The notes beneath the pieces were generated by a model. That model searched no databases. It had not been told where the DNA came from and saw only the letters and a list, made by a program, of their open reading frames with translations. Position numbers and translations under genes: made by a program. A DNA stretch of 64,000 bases, taken from Bacteroidia bacterium. Its GTDB lineage: Bacteria; Bacteroidota; Bacteroidia; Flavobacteriales; Flavobacteriaceae. Positions 56,508 to 64,000 of this stretch are shown here, piece after piece (the stretch's first letter is position 1; each line of letters starts with the position of its first letter). Location: assembly GCA_030430385.1 (NCBI GenBank), contig JAUIFO010000004.1, positions 1 through 64,000 on the forward strand, in the 5' to 3' direction.

Positions 56508-57557
56508 TTGAAATACCTTTTCCTGTTTCTTTTTTTATCGGTTCATATCTGTTTTTCACAGGTTGGAATTGGTACAACCTCTCCTGACCCTTCAGCTGTT
56601 TTAGATATCACTTCTACTGAAGGCGGATTGTTATTACCAAGAATGAATGAAGCACAGCGTGATAATATTGCCTCACCTGCTGTTGGATTGCTCATTTATT
56701 TGATTGATGGATCTCAGCAATGCTTACAAGTTTACAATGGCACAGGATGGGAAAATATATATTGTCCGACTACAAATACAGTTCCTGTAGCTTCCAATGT
56801 TGGTTTTAGTGGCACGTTCAGTATAGGAAATAGTATCACTGGAAATTATACGTATACAGATAATGAAGGTGATATTGAAGGCGTTTCTATTTTTCAATGG
56901 TACCAAGCCGATGATGCTTCAGGTACAAATGAAGTCATGATTACTAATGAAAACAATATAAACTATACGATAAGTGCTTCCGATAATGGAAAATTCATTG
57001 CCTTTGGCGTGACTCCTATTGCTCAAACTGGTGCTTTAGTTGGTATTGAAGTCAAAAGTGCTTATCAAGGTCCTGTTAGTACTATTTCTAATCAGGCGCG
57101 AATTAACGAATTTCATTATGATAATTCTGGTACAGATGTTAATGAATTTGTTGAAATCCGTATCACTGAAAATCTTGCAAATCAGCCAGCAGACTTGTCA
57201 CAATACACAGTATCACTCTATAATGGAACCACACAAACAGAGTATGCAACCGAAACGCTCAACAACCTCACACAGACTTGTGATGCTTCAAACTGCTACT
57301 ATGTTTGGGAGATTGCCATTCAAAATGGTGCTCCAGATGGTATAGCTATTAGTGGTCCTTCAGGATTAATTGAATTCATAAGTTATGAAGGAACCATAAC
57401 GGCAACCAATGGAATTGCCAATACAGTTACGAGTACAGATATAGGTTTATCAGAATCTGCTGCAACAGGTGCTAATGGCTCTATTGAACGTACTAATGCC
57501 AATGGTTGGGTATCAAGTGGCACAGCGAACACCAAAGGAGCAGCAAATAGCCAATGA
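56508..57557 (+). CDS. Secreted protein with flavobacterial head domain and lamin-tail domain
   Basis: 349 residues. The start is a TTG, needed to include the whole signal peptide ([17 protein letters not shown]). The head segment [20 protein letters not shown] followed by [17 protein letters not shown] is a repeat type common in flavobacterial surface proteins. The C-terminal half is a lamin-tail domain ([21 protein letters not shown]), often found beside extracellular nucleases. Its stop overlaps the start of the endonuclease I gene by four bases (ATGA), so translation is coupled. Confidence 0.78.
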   Translation: MKYLFLFLFLSVHICFSQVGIGTTSPDPSAVLDITSTEGGLLLPRMNEAQRDNIASPAVGLLIYLIDGSQQCLQVYNGTGWENIYCPTTNTVPVASNVGFSGTFSIGNSITGNYTYTDNEGDIEGVSIFQWYQADDASGTNEVMITNENNINYTISASDNGKFIAFGVTPIAQTGALVGIEVKSAYQGPVSTISNQARINEFHYDNSGTDVNEFVEIRITENLANQPADLSQYTVSLYNGTTQTEYATETLNNLTQTCDASNCYYVWEIAIQNGAPDGIAISGPSGLIEFISYEGTITATNGIANTVTSTDIGLSESAATGANGSIERTNANGWVSSGTANTKGAANSQ

Positions 57558-58588
57558 TTCGCTGGATTGTCATATTATGTTGTCTTGGGATGTCTTTTAC
57601 AGGACGCTCACAAGTTGGTGTAAATACCGAAACACCTGATGCTTCGGCAGAACTTGATGTTTCAAGTACCACACAAGGAATGCTTCCGCCGAGAATGACA
57701 ACCAACGATCGTGACAATATTGCGGTAACGACTTCAAGTGCAGGACTCATTATTTTTAATACAGACACCAATCGGTTAAATATTTTTGATGGTATCACAT
57801 GGCATGCTATTTCTACAAATACGAACACATTGATTTGTGAAACTGCAGTGACGTTTAATGATTTCCTAACCTGTATTCAAAATAACTTTACACCAGACCA
57901 AACTTTAGGTTATGGACCAGCAAGAGATGTGATGTATAGTAGTATTGATGTTGATCCTGTGACGCAAGAAATATATTGTTTATATACCGATTTTTCTGTT
58001 GTCATGGATTATTCCACAGATCCTGATCCTAGTGTACATGCCTTTAATGAAGGGATCAATACCGAACATGTATTTCCGCAAAGTATGGGAGCTGGAGATG
58101 AGCCAAACCGTAGTGATATGTTCAATATCTTTCCAACACGAATTGAAGCGAATTCTTCCAGAAGTAATTGTCCGTACAATGATATTATAGATACAGATAC
58201 TGAAGCCTGGTTTTATTTGAATACTGAACTGAATACAATTCCAACCACAAATATTGATAGTTATTCAGAAAAAGATAATGAAGCGACTTATGCTACACTA
58301 TTGGTAAGTCAGCAGTGCGCATTTGAACCTAGAGAAAGTAAAAAAGGAGATGTTGCTAGAGCAATTTTCTATTTTTACGCGGTTTACAATGCTACCAATC
58401 AGAATACTTACACGTCCTATGCAAATGATGCCTTTTTTGATGTTATGAAAACAACATTATTACAATGGCATAATGATGATCCTGTCGATCAAGAAGAATT
58501 AGACAGAAACAATGCCATAAAGCTACAACAAGGCAATGATAATCCGTTTATTATTGATCCAACACTAGCTGCTCGAATGTATAACTAG
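57554..58588 (+). CDS. Secreted endonuclease I family nuclease
   Basis: 344 residues with a signal peptide ending GRSQ and a head segment [19 protein letters not shown] ... [14 protein letters not shown] parallel to that of the upstream gene. The nuclease domain (~95-344) has the EndA/NucM hallmark [16 protein letters not shown] with catalytic His172, then SDMFNIFPT and the Asn-rich metal site [15 protein letters not shown]. It should degrade extracellular DNA and/or RNA. The paired lamin-tail protein suggests a two-part surface nuclease unit. Confidence 0.9.
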   Translation: MIRWIVILCCLGMSFTGRSQVGVNTETPDASAELDVSSTTQGMLPPRMTTNDRDNIAVTTSSAGLIIFNTDTNRLNIFDGITWHAISTNTNTLICETAVTFNDFLTCIQNNFTPDQTLGYGPARDVMYSSIDVDPVTQEIYCLYTDFSVVMDYSTDPDPSVHAFNEGINTEHVFPQSMGAGDEPNRSDMFNIFPTRIEANSSRSNCPYNDIIDTDTEAWFYLNTELNTIPTTNIDSYSEKDNEATYATLLVSQQCAFEPRESKKGDVARAIFYFYAVYNATNQNTYTSYANDAFFDVMKTTLLQWHNDDPVDQEELDRNNAIKLQQGNDNPFIIDPTLAARMYN

Positions 58589-58593
58589 TCTCC

Positions 58594-60618
58594 TTACCAA
58601 ATCTTAATACGCTCCTCTTCTACTCGATAATTTGCGTCACCTTCTTTAACATTGAAAGCTTCATAAAATGGTGTGAAATTCATTAACGGACCATTAACAC
58701 GCCACATTGGTGGTGAATGCGGATCAGTTGCTACATAATTTCTTAAGAATTCATCACGCATTTTAACACGCCAAATATTTGCAATCGATAGAAAGAAGCG
58801 TTGGTTAGGTGTATAGCCACCAATTTTGGTGGTGTCCTGTCCTTGAGCTGTTAATTTAAAAGCATCATAAGCAATAGCAATTCCACCATTATCTGCAGTG
58901 TTTTCACCAACTGTTAATGCGCCTTTTAAATGTACACTATCTAATACTGTAAAAGCATCATATTGCTCTATAATCTGATTGGTTTTTGCTTTAAACTTTG
59001 TGTAATCGTCTTCAGTCCACCAATTCGAGACATTGCCATATTTATCAAACTGTGCACCTTGATCATCAAAAGCATGCGTAAACTCATGACCAATAACCAT
59101 TCCGATGCCACCATAATTTAGCGCATCATCTGCATACAGATCAAAATAAGGTGATTGAAGAATTCCTGCAGGAAATACAATTTCATTTAATGACGGATTA
59201 TAATAAGCAGTCACTGTAGATGGTGTTGTATGCCATTCATCACGATTTGGCGCTTGGTTTAATTGCGCTAATTCATACAAATACGCATTTTTTCTAAGAG
59301 CAACCACATTTTCAAAAAACTGATCTCTATCAATATCGACATCATAAGTTCGCCAAACGTCAGGATAACCAATTTTCTTATTGATAGAAAATAATTTGTC
59401 TTTAGCTTTTACTTTCGTACTATCACTCATCCAGTCTAAGTTATCAATGCGTTTTTCTAAAACTTTCTGAAAATTATTCACTAAATCTAAAGCGCGCTTT
59501 TTAGCATCTTCATTGAAGTATTTCTTTACATACAATTGCCCTAACGCAAATCCGAGTTGATTATCTACACGACGCACCATTTGCTTTGCTCGAGGTAACT
59601 GTTCTGTCTGTCCCGACAAGACCTTTGAATAGGCAAATGAAGCATCTTGGAACGGTTTACTTAAAATATTATCGTGTGAGGTTATTGAATTGGCTTTCAC
59701 ATACAATTTCCATTGATCTAAAGGAATAGTTCCTAGCAATGTATTTAAAGTGTCGTAATATTCTGGCTGAGCAATATCAACAGAATCAACTTTGGCTCCC
59801 AATACATTAAGCATTGTTTTCCAAGCGATGTTATTATGAGTAGCATCTAAATCTGAAACAGCCATTTTATGATAGTTTTCCTTGATGACTCTTCGTTGAA
59901 CTCTGGTTTTATGTGAAGCTGCCAATTGTTTTTCAATAGTGTAAACGGTTTCAGCATTAGCTTCAGCGTTATCATCTCCTACCAATTCAAATAATGTTTT
60001 GAGATAAGTTTTATAAGCATTTTGAATGGTTTTAACTGAAGGGTCTTCAGAAAAATAATAATCACGATCTGGCAAGCCTAAACCTGTTTGTGCAAAATGA
60101 AGAATGTTAATTGAACTGTTTTCTTGATCTGGTGAAATATATGGACTTATCATTGAATAATCTCCCAACTGAAGCTGTGTAGTTACAAACATCATCAAAG
60201 ATGCTGTATCATCAATTCTTGCTATGCGATCTAAAGTAGGCTGTATTGGTGTCATACCGCGTTTATTGATATTAATAGTATCCATTCCTGATGCAAAAAA
60301 ATCACCAAGCTTTTGCTCAATACTCCCTTTAGGATGCTCGCCTTTTGAAACGTCTTCTAAAATGGTTTTTAGTAATTCCTGTTGCGGAATATTTAAAAAG
60401 CGATACGCACCAACGCCTACTTGGTCATCTGCAATAACAGCAGATTCCATCCAAGATTTATTAACGTGATCAAAAAAGTTATCGCCTGGTTTGATTGATG
60501 GATCAATACCTTCAATTTGAATTGGAGCCTTTTCTGTAATCGTGTTTTCTGAAGTTTTATCGTCTTTACAAGACATTAGTGCAAGTAACACTAGAGGTAT
60601 ATAACGCAGTGTTTTCAT
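58594..60618 (-). CDS. M13 family zinc metallopeptidase (PepO/neprilysin-like) lipoprotein
   Basis: 674 residues with lipobox ending LLALMSC (lipid Cys17). The catalytic site is VIGHEFTHAFDDQGAQFDKYG (H511, E512, H515) with the third ligand in VGENTADNGGIAIAYDA. NAYYNPS-like TAYYNPSLNEIVFPAGILQ precedes it, and PPMWRVNGPLMNFTPFYEAF and the C-terminal REEERIKIW-type end EERIKIW complete the M13 pattern. Cleaves oligopeptides at the cell envelope. It converges with the nuclease gene, five bases apart. Confidence 0.94.
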   Translation of the reverse strand: MKTLRYIPLVLLALMSCKDDKTSENTITEKAPIQIEGIDPSIKPGDNFFDHVNKSWMESAVIADDQVGVGAYRFLNIPQQELLKTILEDVSKGEHPKGSIEQKLGDFFASGMDTININKRGMTPIQPTLDRIARIDDTASLMMFVTTQLQLGDYSMISPYISPDQENSSINILHFAQTGLGLPDRDYYFSEDPSVKTIQNAYKTYLKTLFELVGDDNAEANAETVYTIEKQLAASHKTRVQRRVIKENYHKMAVSDLDATHNNIAWKTMLNVLGAKVDSVDIAQPEYYDTLNTLLGTIPLDQWKLYVKANSITSHDNILSKPFQDASFAYSKVLSGQTEQLPRAKQMVRRVDNQLGFALGQLYVKKYFNEDAKKRALDLVNNFQKVLEKRIDNLDWMSDSTKVKAKDKLFSINKKIGYPDVWRTYDVDIDRDQFFENVVALRKNAYLYELAQLNQAPNRDEWHTTPSTVTAYYNPSLNEIVFPAGILQSPYFDLYADDALNYGGIGMVIGHEFTHAFDDQGAQFDKYGNVSNWWTEDDYTKFKAKTNQIIEQYDAFTVLDSVHLKGALTVGENTADNGGIAIAYDAFKLTAQGQDTTKIGGYTPNQRFFLSIANIWRVKMRDEFLRNYVATDPHSPPMWRVNGPLMNFTPFYEAFNVKEGDANYRVEEERIKIW

Positions 60619-60735
60619 GATTGATGTTTTTTGAATAGTCTCAAAGATAGCCCATTACATTTAGTTTCAGAAAAATAAATGATGACAAAATCAATGTATT
60701 CCGATGATTAAGAAATAATCATTAAAACCAATTTT

Positions 60736-61260
60736 ATGAAACTTAGACTAATTTTCGCAACGTTATGTATCGTTTTATTCTCATGGGCATGTTCTTCAAG
60801 TGACGACAGTGACGATGGTAACCCTCAAATGATGAATCAAGATCCGCATTTTACATTACGAGTTAATGGAAATGGCTACGACGATGAACTATTTTCGCTA
60901 TACAGAGATACAATAAATGCATCAGGAAATAATGTATTAATCATTGCTTCAGCAAGAAATGTTACAGATTATATAGCACTTCGACTTCCTACAATTGAAG
61001 AAGGTACAAAAACAATAGTGCCTTATGTAAGTGGTGACCCTAATACAGCAAGTTTTGTCATTCAAGATGATGGCATTTATTTATGTGAAGATGGTACGAT
61101 TACGGTTTCTGAGATAGTGGGCGCCTATAATTCTGGTAACTGCTATGAAATGAAAGGCTCTTTAAATATTAATTTTAGACGTCAGGACAATACACCTGGA
61201 AATATTAATATATCTGGAACATTCGATTTGCCTTCTGCTGCGTGTACATCAAATAATTAA
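60736..61260 (+). CDS. Lipoprotein of unknown function
   Basis: 174 residues with lipobox ending LFSWAC (lipid Cys19), followed by a Ser/Asp spacer (SSSDDSDDGN). A beta-rich domain (HFTLRVNGNGY ... GSLNINFRRQDNTPGNINISGTFDLP) has two Cys that may pair. The pattern, including a TxxLRVNG-like start and a terminal NISGTF strand, is widespread among flavobacterial small lipoproteins, but no function is known. Confidence 0.65.
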   Translation: MKLRLIFATLCIVLFSWACSSSDDSDDGNPQMMNQDPHFTLRVNGNGYDDELFSLYRDTINASGNNVLIIASARNVTDYIALRLPTIEEGTKTIVPYVSGDPNTASFVIQDDGIYLCEDGTITVSEIVGAYNSGNCYEMKGSLNINFRRQDNTPGNINISGTFDLPSAACTSNN

Positions 61261-61311
61261 TATTTAAACATTTTCAAAATTAAGATTTGACACTTTTTTG
61301 ACATTAATGTT

Positions 61312-61328
61312 TATGCGATAGTCGCATA
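61312..61328. promoter_or_regulatory. Perfect palindrome, possible operator
   Basis: TATGCGATAGTCGCATA has 7-base perfect arms around TAG, 32 bases before the next gene start. GC-rich arms in an AT-rich gap are unlikely by chance. The binding factor is unknown. Confidence 0.45.
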
Positions 61329-61359
61329 TACACTGTATTTTCGTGAAAAAGCAAAAGCT

Positions 61360-61938
61360 ATGAAATACGTATATGCGCTACTTTTATGTTTTCAGTTTCT
61401 ATGTGTATCTGCTCAGGAAGAAACCTATCCACCTATTGTAAAAACAGATGCTTCTTGGGGAAAAGAAATTATTCCATTTCCTATAGATTGGGCTCCAAAA
61501 TTAACGCTCGAGGGTTATGAAGAATTGTCCTTTGCACCACATTGGAATGATAAAGCACATCAGGAGTTTTGGACATTAGTTATGGCTTGGCGTGTTAAGG
61601 CTGAAATTGAAATTCCACTTTACGAATTACAGTTTAATTTGAATCACTACTTCTACAGTTTGATGATTCCTAATCATTGGGCTCAAGAATTTCCTGAACC
61701 TGTACTCAAATTTGAATCCGAAATTTCAGAAACATATTCAAATACTAAAGGAACGCTTAAGCTATTTGATGGTTTCCACACAGGACAACTCATAGACCTC
61801 AATATCATTATGGAACAATATTTTTGTGAAGAACAGCAAGAAGCCATCGTCATTTTTAGGATCTCACCAAAATCATTAGACCACTCTATTTGGAACGAAT
61901 TGTCTAGCATTAAACTTGATTCAAAATGGTGTCACTAG
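61360..61938 (+). CDS. Secreted protein of unknown function
   Basis: 192 residues with a signal peptide ending CVSAQ (about residue 19). The mature part has WAPKLTLEGYEELSFAPHWNDKAHQEFWTLVMAWRV, then alternating strands and a Cys near the end. I recognise no family. A perfect palindrome lies upstream. It converges with the dipeptidase gene, two bases apart. Confidence 0.6.
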   Translation: MKYVYALLLCFQFLCVSAQEETYPPIVKTDASWGKEIIPFPIDWAPKLTLEGYEELSFAPHWNDKAHQEFWTLVMAWRVKAEIEIPLYELQFNLNHYFYSLMIPNHWAQEFPEPVLKFESEISETYSNTKGTLKLFDGFHTGQLIDLNIIMEQYFCEEQQEAIVIFRISPKSLDHSIWNELSSIKLDSKWCH

Positions 61939-61940
61939 CA

Positions 61941-63401
61941 TTATCTGAAATAGGTTTTCAAAAATGTTTGTGCATTGAGTGTCATGACTTTTTCGACAAT
62001 AGTTTCCGCAGTTAATGTATTCTTTGCCTTTAATTGTTGGCCTTCATCACTCTTTAAAAAATCATTAGCATGACTTATTAAATACTCAGGAAGCACTTTC
62101 AGTTCTTTTGCAGTCCACCAACCATTCAAAGGATCGATGATACCATCGAAATCGGTTCCCAAAGCTTGAATATTCCAGGCATCACGATTCAAAGTATCAA
62201 GATAAGTTGCAATAAATTGAATTTGTCTCCAGATAAAATACGCGTTCTTTCTAAGTTTAGGCTTTCCAAATTTGGTCATATTTGGTTGAGCATCTTCGTA
62301 AATACGTGCTTTAGTTTTTACATCAAAAATGCGACGTTCATCGAGTTGAATGCCAAAAATACCCCGAGATGCTTCAATTTTTTGAATTTCATCAAAGTAA
62401 AAATTTATGTCATCCGAATTAAATCCTTTACGCCAAACCTGATTATGTGTTTTAGGATGTAACCTTCCGTTTAATGCACCATGACTTACTATAATTGGAA
62501 TCGTTTCATTTTTATAAGTAGTTTCTAATAAATTATAATAATCATAGCGCGACTTCGGATTCATGTGTTTTACATCAATATAGATACGTTTCCATCCATT
62601 TGAATTGTTCAGTAGTTCTTTAATGACATTAAAACCTAAAGGTGTAATGCCTTGTGATGATTTTGGTTTTTGTGTAATGACCTTTTCAACAATACCAGAA
62701 AAACTTTTTGAAAAGCCACAGAGCTCGTTATCAAAATGATGCGCCAAACCAATAAAAAATGGTTGAAATTTCCATTGCTTTACAAGACTTACATTCAACA
62801 ACACTTCGGTTGGATTTGCCTTTGGTTGTCCAGCGAGTCGCAAACCACAATTAAATACGTGAGCACCTTCAATAGATAGGATCACATGTAAAATGTCTTT
62901 CTCATCAAAATCGATCTCATTAACTGAAGCCACCAACTTGTATCTTTTGACCTTACCCTTGATTTTCACAGGAGTATTGTGTAATTGTTCAAAATAATGA
63001 TACTCGGCAAGCAAATCTTTGAAGTAATCCTTCATCTTTTGTAAATGACGTACACGACGCATACTAATTCCAGTAGCCAAATTTCTGAAGATACGACCCG
63101 AATACTTTACATTAGCATTGTCACTGTGTATTACCATGCCTTTTTCCATTGGATAAAGCGATGTAACAATAACATTGGTATGACCATGAAGCAATGTCGT
63201 AAAATCAGATTGCCTCCACTTTGTTAATCTAAAAAATACATTTAAGGCCTTTCTGAATAATTTCGGGCGTTGCTGATGCCAAATACTACTATTAATTTTT
63301 GAATCAGGATTGTTAAGTCCAGTAGTTCTTCGTCTTTGGAAGCTCTTTCCGAAAGGTTTTAAAGATGGATGGCAATGAAGATCGATGTACCTTTTATTCA
63401 T
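61941..63401 (-). CDS. Membrane-dipeptidase-like (M19) metallohydrolase
   Basis: 486 residues with a TIM-barrel metallohydrolase pattern of the renal dipeptidase group: YIDLHCHPSLKPF at the start, ILSIEGAHVFNCG (bridging Glu), FFIGLAHHFDNELCGFS, PIIVSHGALNGRLH and ALGTDFDGIIDPL near the C-terminus. M19 enzymes hydrolyse dipeptides. The long insertions here (486 versus about 350-400 residues) make the substrate uncertain. No signal peptide. Confidence 0.8.
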   Translation of the reverse strand: MNKRYIDLHCHPSLKPFGKSFQRRRTTGLNNPDSKINSSIWHQQRPKLFRKALNVFFRLTKWRQSDFTTLLHGHTNVIVTSLYPMEKGMVIHSDNANVKYSGRIFRNLATGISMRRVRHLQKMKDYFKDLLAEYHYFEQLHNTPVKIKGKVKRYKLVASVNEIDFDEKDILHVILSIEGAHVFNCGLRLAGQPKANPTEVLLNVSLVKQWKFQPFFIGLAHHFDNELCGFSKSFSGIVEKVITQKPKSSQGITPLGFNVIKELLNNSNGWKRIYIDVKHMNPKSRYDYYNLLETTYKNETIPIIVSHGALNGRLHPKTHNQVWRKGFNSDDINFYFDEIQKIEASRGIFGIQLDERRIFDVKTKARIYEDAQPNMTKFGKPKLRKNAYFIWRQIQFIATYLDTLNRDAWNIQALGTDFDGIIDPLNGWWTAKELKVLPEYLISHANDFLKSDEGQQLKAKNTLTAETIVEKVMTLNAQTFLKTYFR

Positions 63402-63599
63402 AAAAGAAATTTTAAGCTCATGTTATCGTAAATGCTAAAATGCTAGGGATTATCTAAAAATAAGGATTCTTTTTTACAATAAATTTGAAGTCATCTTAAA
63501 ATTGTTAATGTTTTCTAACAGAAGATTTCAATACCTCAATAATTCAATTTTTATGTTTATATTCGGCAATCAAAAAAATTAGCGTTTTATATTTTTACT

Positions 63600-64000
63600 A
63601 TGAAATCACTTATAACGTGTCTCCTAACTGTACTATCATTAAGTGTTTATGCTCAGAAAAATCCTCATCTTGAAATTGTTGATGAATTTGATTTTGAGAT
63701 TATTGCTTCTAAAAAAGTAGATTATAGTCTAGCAAAACCAATTGACTCTGTTAAAATAACGCCAATAGATATTAAAGCTGAATATTGGGATGCTACGGTT
63801 TACAATCCTTTTAGAGATGCTGTAGTGCAATTTCCAATTCAATTGAATTTCAAAGATTCTACTTATGCACCACCTATTCATAAAGAAAAGGTTGTAACAT
63901 CTCGTTATGGATGGAGACGTGGTCGTGCTCATAAAGGTATAGACATTGATTTGGTTACAGGTGATAGTCTCTTTGCCATGTTTGATGGCATTGTAAGAAT
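63600..64000 (+). CDS. M23-type peptidase (LytM-like), N-terminal part, cut by window edge
   Basis: The frame starts at the ATG at 63600 and is still open at the window end; 133 residues are visible. It has a signal peptide (MKSLITCLLTVLSLSVYAQ) and a linker. The beginning of the peptidase domain reads SRYGWRRGRAHKGIDIDLVTGDSLFAMFDG, matching the first zinc ligands of M23 (G-x-R ... HxGxD). M23 enzymes cleave peptidoglycan cross-bridges and act in cell separation. The remainder is outside the window. Confidence 0.85.
   Translation, partial: MKSLITCLLTVLSLSVYAQKNPHLEIVDEFDFEIIASKKVDYSLAKPIDSVKITPIDIKAEYWDATVYNPFRDAVVQFPIQLNFKDSTYAPPIHKEKVVTSRYGWRRGRAHKGIDIDLVTGDSLFAMFDGIVR

Overview
The window is AT-rich, densely coded chromosomal DNA of a bacterium in the family Flavobacteriaceae (Bacteroidota). 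The evidence is of several kinds. Secreted proteins carry type IX secretion (T9SS) C-terminal tails. Promoters fit the Bacteroidota pattern TTG, 17-19 bases, TAnnTTTG. The biosynthetic operon has the order hisGDCBHAFI(E). Several family types typical of marine flavobacteria are present. A genus in the Winogradskyella/Psychroserpens/Olleya neighbourhood is plausible, but the sequence alone does not settle it. No rRNA, tRNA, CRISPR array or complete insertion sequence was seen.

Layout. 1-5.2 kb: the start of a type IA topoisomerase gene (cut by the window edge), a DUF1853 gene, fabG, a membrane von Willebrand A protein and an SPFH/prohibitin protein. 5.2-12.5 kb: a complete histidine operon behind a classical-looking attenuator. 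It has an 18-residue leader peptide with four His codons, an antiterminator pairing that I could trace base by base, and an intrinsic terminator. 12.6-18 kb: a secreted M43 protease, a TruA-like pseudouridine synthase, a TfoX-N protein and TsaD. 18-25.6 kb: TamB, then pfkA, gapA and an N-acetylglucosamine-kinase-like gene. 25.6-31.8 kb: CorA and a stress/envelope group (Dps, small MscS, DUF1328, two small acidic lipoproteins). 31.9-36.2 kb: an SDR gene and its TetR regulator sharing one operator, then DUF72, a thioesterase and a YbdG-like channel. 36.3-43.4 kb: a secreted vanadium-haloperoxidase-like protein, an OmpA lipoprotein, a six-repeat protein next to a TPR-adenylate cyclase, and a VTT membrane protein.

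44.0-48.3 kb is the accessory island and the best candidate for an undescribed system. It holds a membrane-anchored HNH nuclease, convergent with a two-gene unit. That unit is a HerA/FtsK-type ATPase with six N-terminal membrane segments, followed 13 bases later by a small PD-(D/E)XK nuclease. Diverged direct repeats of about 30 and 48 bases flank the cassette. This looks like a mobile, membrane-tethered translocase-nuclease defence cassette. The architecture is read from the sequence; the defence role is inference.

48.5-64 kb is rich in secreted proteins: a 1837-residue protein (diheme cytochrome, PKD, FG-GAP/UnbV, Cys-rich repeats), a DUF3857 transglutaminase, a lamin-tail/endonuclease I pair, an M13 peptidase, an M19-type dipeptidase and the start of an M23 peptidase. 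The 1837-residue protein and the M43 protease at 12.6 kb share a C-terminal module of about 525 residues, far longer than an ordinary T9SS sorting domain.
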